Of a stretch of DNA of 32,461 nucleotides, positions 1 through 7,600 are shown piece by piece (position 1 is the first letter of the stretch; every line of letters starts with the position of its first letter). A program made the position numbers and the translations under genes. The notes beneath the pieces are model-generated. The model did no database searches and was not told the DNA's origin. It saw only the letters and a list, made by a program, of their open reading frames with translations. The DNA comes from Clostridia bacterium. Lineage in GTDB: Bacteria; Bacillota; Clostridia; Monoglobales; Monoglobaceae. The stretch lies in the NCBI GenBank assembly GCA_017397725.1, contig JAFQIA010000004.1, forward strand, positions 1 to 32,461, read 5' to 3'.

Positions 1-921
1 ATCCTGTTTGGTAAAACGCCCCACCTTATTCAGTGATGCCTTTCTTACCATTTCGATTGCAGGAAGTTTTTCTTCTACGATGGAAAATCTGTCTTCAAAG
101 TCTTTATATGCAGCAAGGATAGTACCAAGGATATATTTTATAAATGGTGTTGCATCCTCTAAGCCCTCATGCCATCCATCCTGAGATTTGTTAAGGGAAT
201 CGTAGTATAAATCTTTATTGCTTGCAATTTTAGCTTCAAGCGAGATGTATTTACCAACATAAAATCCGCTTCTGTAGAGTAACAAGGTGGTAAGCAGTCT
301 TGACATTCTTCCGTTACCGTCATTAAAAGGATGAATGCAGAGAAAATCGTGAATGAATGTCGGAATTGCAATAAGTGGCTCAAGCTCAAAATTGCCGATA
401 ACTTTATTATATTCCTCGCAAATTTTATCAAGAGCTTCCTCAGTTTCATAAGGTGCCAGCGGAGTAAATAAAACCTCTGAATGTCCGTCGGGGTAAGTTG
501 CGCTTATATAATTTTGCACACTCTTTGTTTTGCCTGCCATTGGATTATTCATATGACTGTACATTATTTTATGAAGTTGTAAGATATAGTTTTTGGAAAT
601 TGGAATTGCATCAAAGTTCTCATGGATAATATTAAGAGCATCTCTGTATCCCGCAATTTCTTGTTCATCACGGGTTCTGGGAGTCGTCTTTTCTGCTACA
701 AGTTGTTTAATGCGTGTATTTGTTGTAACGATACCTTCGATTGCATTGGAAGACTCTGTGCTTTGTATCTTTGCAATTTCCACAAGCTTTTCAAGCTCTT
801 CCGGGCGCATCTTTAAATAGAAGTCCTGTTTTCCAGCTTCTTTATATATGCTAGCTACAAGACCGAGAAGTTCAGAATCCCATTTATGTTCTTTGATTAT
901 CGAATAATTAAATATTCTCAT
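1..921 (-). CDS. Fic family protein (AMP-transferase fold), C-terminus cut by the window edge
   Basis: Open from an ATG at 921 to the window edge, 307 codons, so the C-terminus is missing. It carries the Fic core motif HPFNDGNGR at residues 197-205, with catalytic His197 and the nucleotide-binding Gly/Arg residues. An N-terminal S-N-A-I-E-G at residues 58-63 matches the (S/T)xxxE(G/N) inhibitory helix of class II Fic proteins, whose glutamate blocks ATP binding. Family members transfer AMP from ATP to protein hydroxyls; many standalone class II members carry a C-terminal winged helix and regulate their own promoter, but that part lies outside the window. The start is set by AAAGGAGG about 7 nt upstream. 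The gene is noticeably AT-rich compared with the genes to its right, consistent with acquisition by transfer. The target is unknown. Confidence 0.93.
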   Translation of the reverse strand, partial: MRIFNYSIIKEHKWDSELLGLVASIYKEAGKQDFYLKMRPEELEKLVEIAKIQSTESSNAIEGIVTTNTRIKQLVAEKTTPRTRDEQEIAGYRDALNIIHENFDAIPISKNYILQLHKIMYSHMNNPMAGKTKSVQNYISATYPDGHSEVLFTPLAPYETEEALDKICEEYNKVIGNFELEPLIAIPTFIHDFLCIHPFNDGNGRMSRLLTTLLLYRSGFYVGKYISLEAKIASNKDLYYDSLNKSQDGWHEGLEDATPFIKYILGTILAAYKDFEDRFSIVEEKLPAIEMVRKASLNKVGRFTKQD

Positions 922-939
922 GCCCTTAACCTCCTTTCT

Positions 940-977
940 TTCCCTTAAATATTATCACATATTAAGGGAATTGTCAA
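940..977 (-). promoter_or_regulatory. Fic promoter with overlapping palindromic operator
   Basis: Reading leftward, -35 TTGACA (977-972), a 17-bp spacer and -10 TAATAT (954-949) form a near-perfect sigma-A promoter. A perfect inverted repeat TTCCCTTAA-N13-TTAAGGGAA (940-970) covers the spacer, the -10 and the expected start point near 942, the classic position for a repressor that blocks polymerase. The ribosome binding site follows directly. Autoregulation by Fic is inference. Confidence 0.8.
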
Positions 978-1259
978 TATATTAAGAAAATTTACCCTTA
1001 TTTATTGTTTCTTTTTAAGGTATAGTTATTCTGTCAAACTGTTTTATCATTTCATATATTTTTATCTAACATTTTTCTAGCACTTTTCTAGCGAAAACCC
1101 AAAAAATGCATCAAAAAGCGGCAATACGAAAATCGTGAGAACAGCAAAGGCTTTGAAGGTTTTTAACCCCTCAAAGCCCTTATTTTATGCGGTTTTTATC
1201 GCTTTTTAAGTTCCTTTAACTTCCGCTTATTTCGTCTATCTAAAAAGACTGTATAGGAG
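978..1259. other. Non-coding spacer with 11-bp tandem repeats and a hairpin
   Basis: No gene was seen. Four degenerate 11-bp units occur at 1048-1091, the last two being CATTTTTCTAG and CACTTTTCTAG in direct succession. Such arrays resemble arm-type binding sites of tyrosine integrases, but no integrase gene is present. A hairpin with arms GGCTTTGA (1149-1156) and TCAAAGCC (1171-1178) follows. The stretch is AT-rich and lies between the Fic promoter and a tRNA fragment, so it may be the end of an integrated element. Confidence 0.45.
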
Positions 1260-1315
1260 CTCGAAATGCGGTAGGTCGACAACACCGGCGCCAGAGTTCA
1301 AATCTCTGCATCCAC
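1260..1315 (+). pseudogene. 3' half of a tRNA-Ser(CGA) gene
   Basis: The fragment begins in the anticodon loop (CTCGAAA, anticodon CGA) and continues with the 3' anticodon-stem strand TGCGG, a long variable arm typical of tRNA-Ser, a perfect T-arm (CAGAG, loop TTCAAAT, CTCTG; 1292-1308) and a 7-nt acceptor strand CATCCAC. The 5' half is absent: the bases before the loop cannot pair with TGCGG, and no GTGGATG acceptor strand is found upstream. The discriminator and CCA are not intact. Elements that integrate into tRNA genes commonly leave such a 3' copy at one end. Confidence 0.7.
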
Positions 1316-1375
1316 ATCGCCAATCCATGCAAAGACCTTGTCGTTTGTTGCGTTGGGAAGATAAGTCTGTTTCAT
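1298..1375 (-). pseudogene. Truncated gene start running into the tRNA-Ser fragment
   Basis: A 25-codon ORF starts at an ATG at 1375, behind a GGAG ribosome binding site with 7-nt spacing, only 10 nt after the stop of the SLH gene, as expected for the next gene of that operon. The reading frame enters the tRNA-Ser fragment in antisense and stops there at once (TGA at 1300-1298). The likely reading is that a downstream gene lost its body when the tRNA fragment was joined on. The 25 residues are too few to name a family; a genuine short peptide cannot be excluded. Confidence 0.4.
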
Positions 1376-1385
1376 ATCCGCGCTC

Positions 1386-2534
1386 CTAATAACATTCGTA
1401 CAATCTTACCATGGTTGCAATCGCTTGTTCCACAGTATACTCGCCTTGCGGTTCAAACTCTGTTGGGGAAACCCCTTGCATAATTCCCATCGCCTTCATC
1501 GCCGCAACCGAAGATTTTGCCCAATCCGAAATGGCACTTTCATCCGCATACATCTGCGTATTCTTTGGCTTTATCATTGTTTTGTTTCTTAAAAATTCTG
1601 CCGTTCTGTAAAGCATGGTTGCGGCTTGCTCCCGCGTGATGGGTGTCTCAGGTGCGAATGTGCCATCGCCCATTCCCTGAATGATGCCCGCTCCCGATAA
1701 AAACTTGATTTTATCGTCCTCACAGTCCGAAAATGCCGCAGAATGCACCTTATCCGTCATCCGTCTTTCATCAATCACATTCTCGATTGCAGACCATTGT
1801 CCCATTCTGGAATCACTGTTTGGCGAAAACTCCGTTGCAATCAAGCGATAAACCAAATCACAAAACTCTTTTCTCGTTATCTCTTCTGCATACCTTTCCG
1901 TCAATTCGTAGGGAAGCAAATTGCAAGCAGCTGCCCGCTGGATTTCCGGCTTTGCCCAATCGCTTGCCCCGTCAATCATAAGCAGATTCTCCTCCGGCAA
2001 AACAATGGCATCATCAGGAGTCACATCCCGCAATACATCCACAAATTGCTCCGACTTTTCGTAAAGATATTTCATAAACAATGTATTGTTTGCCATATAC
2101 AGGGCATTCCGTCCGTTTCCTATATACGGAAGATACCATAGGTAATTGCGCTTGGTTTCTCCGTGGGATTCACAATGCTCTCCATAGGAACCAACGATTA
2201 CACCGCTATTGGAATATACGATGAAACTTTGGGTTCTATCCTTGGTCCTCAACTTGATGTAATAATCATCATACACATAGGCATCTATGGGCGCAACCAC
2301 CCGTTCAAAGGGTGCAAAATCCCAATATCTGCAAAGCCAGTCCTGCAAATCCTGAGTTTCTATATCGGCACATTTGCCATCCTTTCTGACAATGACCCCA
2401 TAGCCAATGTCAGCCATATCCGAAAGTCCCAAAACACCATGAAACGGCTGACCCGCCGGCATCAAAGGTTCTGCAAAAGCAGTTATGGATGAAGCGATGA
2501 TAAAGCACACTAACATCAGGCTTATTCTTTTCAC
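1386..2534 (-). CDS. Secreted protein with three degenerate SLH domains
   Basis: A protein of 382 residues. The GTG at 2534 is preferred because a GGGGGG ribosome binding site lies 8 nt upstream; a TTG two codons earlier is possible. A signal peptide covers roughly residues 1-22 (lysine/arginine start, hydrophobic core, A-F-A cleavage region). Residues 23-185 form an unrecognised domain rich in tyrosine and tryptophan. Residues 187-382 contain three S-layer homology repeats with the motifs ITRKE, ITREQ and YTVEQ; the last has lost the arginine of the canonical ITRAE. SLH domains bind pyruvylated secondary cell-wall polymers, so the protein is probably displayed on the surface. It starts 14 nt after the nitroreductase stop, so the two are co-transcribed. 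The role of the N-terminal domain is unknown. Confidence 0.88.
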   Translation of the reverse strand: MKRISLMLVCFIIASSITAFAEPLMPAGQPFHGVLGLSDMADIGYGVIVRKDGKCADIETQDLQDWLCRYWDFAPFERVVAPIDAYVYDDYYIKLRTKDRTQSFIVYSNSGVIVGSYGEHCESHGETKRNYLWYLPYIGNGRNALYMANNTLFMKYLYEKSEQFVDVLRDVTPDDAIVLPEENLLMIDGASDWAKPEIQRAAACNLLPYELTERYAEEITRKEFCDLVYRLIATEFSPNSDSRMGQWSAIENVIDERRMTDKVHSAAFSDCEDDKIKFLSGAGIIQGMGDGTFAPETPITREQAATMLYRTAEFLRNKTMIKPKNTQMYADESAISDWAKSSVAAMKAMGIMQGVSPTEFEPQGEYTVEQAIATMVRLYECY

Positions 2535-2548
2535 TGGCAATTCCCCCC

Positions 2549-3067
2549 TTAAAATTTGTCGTAAAAAACAACCTCGTCAAGTGGGCGGAACTGACTGTGC
2601 TTTTCGATAGGCGCAGCATCCTTGTGGGGATAGCCCATAACCAAAAGCGCCACCGGCTCGATCGTATCGGGGATGGCAAAAGCCTGCCGCATCTGTGCCG
2701 GATCAAAGTGCATCACCCAACAACTACCGATTCCAAGATTCTGTGCCGCCAACATCATATGAGTGGTAACGATTGCCGCATCCACCGGTGCAGACAACGC
2801 CCCGTCATAGGCGCGCACCCAGGATTCCTCTCGCTGATAGCAAACCAGCATCGCACAAGGCGCATCAAAATGACACTTGGTACAAGCTTTTAACTTTTCC
2901 ACGGACTCATCGGTGTTCAGCACCAGAATTCGCTGGGGTTGAAAGTTACAACCGGTCGGTGCCAGATGCCCCGCCTGCAAAATGCGGTCCACCACTTCTT
3001 GAGGCAGATGGATATCTTCAAATTTTCTAACCGAATAACGTTCGGCAATCACGGTTTCAAAATCCAT
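2549..3067 (-). CDS. Nitroreductase family protein (FMN-dependent oxidoreductase)
   Basis: A protein of 172 residues, the usual length of the short nitroreductases of Clostridia. The N-terminal ERYSVRKF is the family's FMN-phosphate binding signature, and the segment around residues 95-120 (D-A-A-I-V-T-T-H-M and G-I-G-S-C-W) matches the conserved core helix and the glycine-rich strand near FMN. Members use NAD(P)H to reduce quinones, nitroaromatics or other electrophiles; the physiological substrate cannot be told from sequence. The start is supported by AAGGAG 7 nt before the ATG. It sits 13 nt downstream of the tautomerase gene and just upstream of the SLH gene in one leftward operon. It is cytoplasmic, with no signal peptide. 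Confidence 0.9.
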   Translation of the reverse strand: MDFETVIAERYSVRKFEDIHLPQEVVDRILQAGHLAPTGCNFQPQRILVLNTDESVEKLKACTKCHFDAPCAMLVCYQREESWVRAYDGALSAPVDAAIVTTHMMLAAQNLGIGSCWVMHFDPAQMRQAFAIPDTIEPVALLVMGYPHKDAAPIEKHSQFRPLDEVVFYDKF

Positions 3068-3080
3068 AGTAATCTCCTTC

Positions 3081-3320
3081 TTAGTTTATCTCATTGTACT
3101 TTTTCTCACCGGCAAGGACCATCATTTTGTCGATGTTGGTTTCGATTTCCGGCTTAACCACCTGTTCTTCCCATACTTCGGGAGCAAATTCCTCCAAAGA
3201 AATGGAGATTGCCTCCTTGGGACAGCCCCAATATTTGATGAAAATCTCGTTGATTTCATCCACCACTTTTTTCTTGATTTCCTCATCCTTAGGATAAGCT
3301 TTAATTGCAATGTACGGCAT
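3081..3320 (-). CDS. Tautomerase family protein (4-oxalocrotonate tautomerase superfamily)
   Basis: A protein of 79 residues. The chosen ATG at 3320 has AAAGGAG 8 nt upstream and gives the sequence Met-Pro-Tyr-Ile, which after methionine removal leaves the N-terminal catalytic proline that defines this superfamily; an upstream ATG would bury that proline. The beta-alpha-beta pattern (P-Y-I-A-I strand, D-E-E-I helix, I-S-I strand) fits a small tautomerase subunit that oligomerises. The C-terminus is longer than the roughly 62 residues of classical 4-oxalocrotonate tautomerase. The substrate is unknown. It is the first gene of the operon with nitroreductase and the SLH protein. Confidence 0.85.
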   Translation of the reverse strand: MPYIAIKAYPKDEEIKKKVVDEINEIFIKYWGCPKEAISISLEEFAPEVWEEQVVKPEIETNIDKMMVLAGEKKYNEIN

Positions 3321-3355
3321 TTTTGACACTCCTTTACATAAGATTTTCCGCCTCA

Positions 3356-3384
3356 ATCATAGCACAGAACCAACCAAAATGCAA
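3356..3384 (-). promoter_or_regulatory. Promoter of the tautomerase-nitroreductase-SLH operon
   Basis: Reading leftward, TTGCAT (3384-3379), a 17-bp spacer and TATGAT (3361-3356) form a good sigma-A promoter. Transcription would start near 3349, about 30 nt before the tautomerase ATG. The -35 lies directly behind the terminator of the preceding operon. Confidence 0.75.
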
Positions 3385-3385
3385 G

Positions 3386-3419
3386 AAAAATGCAGACAGC
3401 CACAAGTGGTTGTCTGCAT
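3386..3419 (-). terminator. Rho-independent terminator of the dockerin/SLH operon
   Basis: Just after the stop of the 391-residue gene, arms ATGCAGACA and TGTCTGCAT enclose an inner CCAC/GTGG pairing. On the leftward strand the hairpin is followed by TTTTTC. Confidence 0.8.
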
Positions 3420-3424
3420 CGTCT

Positions 3425-4600
3425 TTATTTGTTTATCTTTTCTGCAAATCGTTGCAAAATGGCAGAGGTTTCTGCTCTGGTTGCATTGCCGCCGGGGTCA
3501 AGCATTTGATTTCCTTTTCCGGAAATCAGTCCGGTAGCAACTGCCCATTGCATGGGAATTTCTGCCCACTGAGAAATTTGATCCCCGTCAGCAAACGCCA
3601 AAAGGTCTGCATCTGCCTCCGAAAGTCGCTCTTGCATCTTTGCATAGTTATAAAACAACACCGCAATCTGCTCACGGGTGATAGGGTCCTCCGGTGCAAA
3701 CCGGTTTTCGCCAACCCCATTGACAATCCCGTTGAACGCCGCCCAATCCACGCTCTTGGTATACCATTGTCTTCTTGGTACATCCGCAAAGGCAAAGGTC
3801 TGGGACTCGGGACTGCCTGCCATACGATGAAGCACCGTCACCAGCATTGCCCGTGTCAGGGTGTCATCGGGTGAGAAAACCTTGTCCGCCGTCCCGCTCA
3901 TTAAATGGTTCTCGTAAGCATATCTTACGTTTTCAAAAAACCAATCGCTCTCCTTCACATCCTGAAAGGGATTCTTCCAAAGCTGAGGTTCCGGTTTGGT
4001 TCCCTCTGTCGGCTCTTGGTCCGGCTTTGGTGCGGGGTTGTTCGGCTGAATGAGGATCGGTTTTTCTTCCTCTTTCTGTGGAGGGAGAACCTCCTCAGGT
4101 TCGGATTCGTCCGGTGCTGCTACGCCGCCGCTGACCGTCACCGAGAAGGATTTTTGATTCAGGGTTGCCGGTTTTTCCTCATCCTTGTTGGCATATACCG
4201 CCGTTGGGGTCAAGACATATTGTTCCTTGTCGGCAGCATCCTCAGGCACCACAAATGCGATTTTTACAACAATGGTGGATTTGCGTTCATTCACCTCGCC
4301 AAAGGCAAGCAAATTGTATTCGCTGACCCCACTGTTTTGCCAGCCGGTGGTATTTTGAATGATGGTGCATTCTTTCTCCTTAGGCACATTTTCCGAAAAA
4401 GCAAAATCAATCTGTATCCCTTGCACGTCAGTACCCTCGCCAATCACCGTTTCCAGAATCATTTCGGCGGTTTCACCGGGTGTCACATTGCTCTTTCCTG
4501 TCAAAAATACTTGAACCGGTGCGGTTTCTGCCAGAACGGGGACCCCAAGGCAAACCGCCAATACCAGCAGCAACGCCACTGCTTTGCTTATCTTTTTCAT
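3425..4600 (-). CDS. Secreted cohesin-like module joined to three SLH domains
   Basis: A protein of 391 residues. The ATG at 4600 is chosen because GAGGAG lies 6 nt upstream and a clean signal peptide follows (K-K start, leucine/valine core, cleavage after V-L-A near residue 26). Residues about 27-155 look like a cohesin-type beta sandwich: a G-E-T turn after the first strand, V-Q-G-I-Q-I-D, an L-L-A-F-G strand, an I-A-F-V-V-P strand and a closing S-F-S-V-T-V. This is pattern recognition, not a profile hit. Residues about 155-210 are a Pro/Glu/Lys-rich linker. From about 210 three SLH repeats follow (TRAML, TREQI, TRAET), which should bind the cell-wall polymer. It is the last gene of the operon, after an unusually strong intercistronic hairpin. 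It could present a cohesin to the dockerin-like end of the giant protein. Confidence 0.85.
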   Translation of the reverse strand: MKKISKAVALLLVLAVCLGVPVLAETAPVQVFLTGKSNVTPGETAEMILETVIGEGTDVQGIQIDFAFSENVPKEKECTIIQNTTGWQNSGVSEYNLLAFGEVNERKSTIVVKIAFVVPEDAADKEQYVLTPTAVYANKDEEKPATLNQKSFSVTVSGGVAAPDESEPEEVLPPQKEEEKPILIQPNNPAPKPDQEPTEGTKPEPQLWKNPFQDVKESDWFFENVRYAYENHLMSGTADKVFSPDDTLTRAMLVTVLHRMAGSPESQTFAFADVPRRQWYTKSVDWAAFNGIVNGVGENRFAPEDPITREQIAVLFYNYAKMQERLSEADADLLAFADGDQISQWAEIPMQWAVATGLISGKGNQMLDPGGNATRAETSAILQRFAEKINK

Positions 4601-4622
4601 TATTTTCTCCTCAATCCTTTGA

Positions 4623-4675
4623 GATATGGCTTGCGCCTTCTTGTGCATCAGCACAAGAAAGCGCAACCGTGATAT
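4623..4675 (-). other. Strong intercistronic RNA hairpin
   Basis: Between the 1708-residue and 391-residue genes the transcript can form an 18-bp stem (4628-4668) with a TGAT loop, one G-T wobble and one bulged G, extended by GATAT/ATATC at the base. No T-tract follows, so it is not a typical terminator. Its position just before the last cistron suggests RNA processing, protection from exonucleases, or partial attenuation that sets the ratio of the two SLH proteins. Confidence 0.75.
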
Positions 4676-4677
4676 CT

Positions 4678-7600
4678 TTATTTTCCTTGGAAAAATCTCT
4701 GCAGGGTTGCTGCAACCTCTGCTCTTGTTGCATTTGCCAAAGGCTTGAACTGACCAAGGTCATTGCCGCTCATAATCTTCATCTTCTTACAGAAGGCTAC
4801 GGAATCTGCTGCCCAATCGGAAATTGCGGAGGCATCCTTGTATTCGGCATTCTCTGTGCCGGAAATTGTGCCATCCATTCCTTTGAACTTGGCATAGCGG
4901 TAAATGATTGCCGCAATCTGCTCACGGGTAATATTTTCGTTCGGCGCAAATGCGGTTTCAGAAATACCGGATACGATACCGGTCTGTGCCGCCCATACCA
5001 CTGCATCGGAGTAATATTCGCCCACTTTCACATCGTCAAATCTTTCTGCAAAAGCAATCTCCGGCTGATTCTCTGCCCGATAAAGAACAGTCACCAGCAT
5101 GGCTCTGGTCAAGGAGCTTTCCGGTGCAAATGTGGTTTCTGAAACGCCCTTGAACAAGCCTTTTTCTACCACATACTGCACTGCATCAAAGTACCAGTCG
5201 CCCTTGCTTACATCGGAGAATGCAGGCAGCTGGGGCTCGACAGGAGGTACCTCCTGTACCTTTTCCCACTTTGCGTACAAGGTCACTGCCTTTTTGATGA
5301 CAGCACTCTGGTCAAAGGGAGTAGTGAGCGCCTTATCGGTATACCACCCAACAAAGGTGTATCCCTCTTTCACAGGAGTGGGAACACTACCGATGGTTGC
5401 GTTTGCCTTGACACTCATATCCTTGATGGCATCTCCGCCGTTGGTGACAAACTTCACGGTGAATGCGGCAATCGCACCACCGCCGCCACCGCCTCCGCCG
5501 CCAAAGCTTCCGCCACTGGTCGCGAATTTGGCAACCAGCGTCAGGTTCTCCGTTGCGGCAAAGGAGTAGCTTGCTAAGGAGGATACCAGGGTCGTTCCCT
5601 GATACCAGCCTGCAAAAGCATATCCGCTTGCGGGGGTTGCGATCAGAGTGACGGTCTGGTTCTTCACATAAGTGCCGCCGCCGGTTGCCGTTCCGTTCGC
5701 CTCTGCGGTTACGGTAATCTGGTAGGTATCGTGTGCCGGAATCACAACAGCAATTTCTGCGGTATCCGCAGTTTCGGTTCCGTCCTCATTGGAAATGGTC
5801 AGAACCACCGTTACATTGGTATCGGTATTACCGGTGACAATGTTTCCTGCTAAATCCAGAACTGCCTCGTCGCTGGAGGATTTGATGGTGGCAGTATATC
5901 CCTCCGGCAAGGTGGGGAGCTGCAGTTTGGTGGCATTTCTATCCACCGTGATGGCGGTGATTTGTGCCGCCAACTCTGCTGCACTTATGGTTGCCTTGAT
6001 GGATGCAGTGGTCTGGAAGGTGGTATCGGTCAACTGATAGTTGCCGCCCTCTTCCCCCTTGAGCGCAAGACCGCTGATGGTAACTGCGATATTGTCACCC
6101 ACTTCAGCCGTTGCAAAGGTTGCAGTGACACCGGTCAAATCCAGCATAACAACATCACCGCTAAGAATACCCTCAAATACCACGCTACCCTCGTTGATGA
6201 CAGCATCGGTGGTTTCGTCATAGAGCTTGTCAAAGACGGTCAATGCGGTAATGGTTACATCCTTTTTATTCACGGTCAGGGTATACCCCTCACCGTAGGT
6301 AATGCTGTAATTGTCTGCCTCAGCCCCTTGCAAGGTGAGGTTATATACCCCTGCATCGGGATTCTGGGAATATCCGCTGACCACTGCCTCAGAAGTCAGG
6401 TTTGCCTTGGTTTCTGCACCTACAAATCCGCTGTAATTCACCGCAAATTCAAAGGCATCACCATAGGTAATAGTCTTACTCTCCGAAGTAATCTCAAGGG
6501 GTGCTTTTTCAATAGCAAAGTTCTTGGTAACCTCGCCGGTATAGTTTCTCTTGGCAGTAACGGTCACGCTTCCGCCCTCGGCTACCGTCACATTGTTGCC
6601 GTAGGTAACCGTACAATCCTCTGCCGTCAGCAGTTCTCCGTCAGCAACGGTAACATCGGGAGTAATCGGTGCGGAGGTATAGGTTGCATTGGCAACATCC
6701 CCGACCATCGCCTCGGTCAATGCCTTGGGGCTGATGGTAACGGTGGCAGAACCGATACAATCGCTGTAATTTTCTGCGGTTGCTTTGTAGTAAACCACAT
6801 ACTCGCCTGCGTTGGTAAAGGTGGGCATCTCGGTCAAATCGTAAGTGCCCTCGGTCATACCATAACGCAATACCGCCTCACTATTGTTGGTTACCGTCAC
6901 GGTTGCCTGATGGTTCAAACCATCAAAGGTTCCCTGATAATCAGTTGCGGTTGCACGAAGAATCACTCTGGCAATTTCAAATTCTTTGGTAACCTCTCCG
7001 GTGTAGTTACCCTTACCGGTGATGGTCACGGTACCGCCCTCGGCTACCGTCACATTGTTGCCGTAGGAAACGGTATAGTCATCGATGGTGATAAGGCCAT
7101 TATCTCTTACCGTAACCGCAGGGGTAAGCTGCAGACCGGTGAATTCCTGCGGAGTGATTTCCTCTACCATTGCATCGGTCAAAGTTTTCTGTCCGATGGC
7201 AATCTCGATGCTGCCCCGTTTGGTAATATAGTTGGGGTCGGTAATCTCAAAATAGGTCTGGTAAGTTCCTGCATTTCTATACTTGGGAATCGCGGTCAGG
7301 TTGTACGTTCCCTCTTCTGTTCCATACTTAATCACCGCAGTGTTGGGAGTGGTCACAACCACCGAGCCACTGTATTCGTTTCCATCAAAGGTGCCGGTGT
7401 AGCCTTGGCTTTCCACCGTCATATCAATAGGATTGATGGTGAAGTTCTTGGTTGCCTCGCCGGTATAGTTGCCCTTACCGGTAATGGTCACACTTCCGCC
7501 CTCTGCCACATTCACGTTGTTGCCGTAGCGAACAGTATAATCCTCATCCTGAATGAGCGGAGTGCTATCGTCGGTAACAGTAATGGCAGGGGTAATCTGC

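Noticed and set aside
159..449. Leftward 96-codon ORF within the Fic gene
   Set aside because: The Fic frame, open from 921 to the window edge and containing HPFNDGNGR, is clearly the coding frame here.
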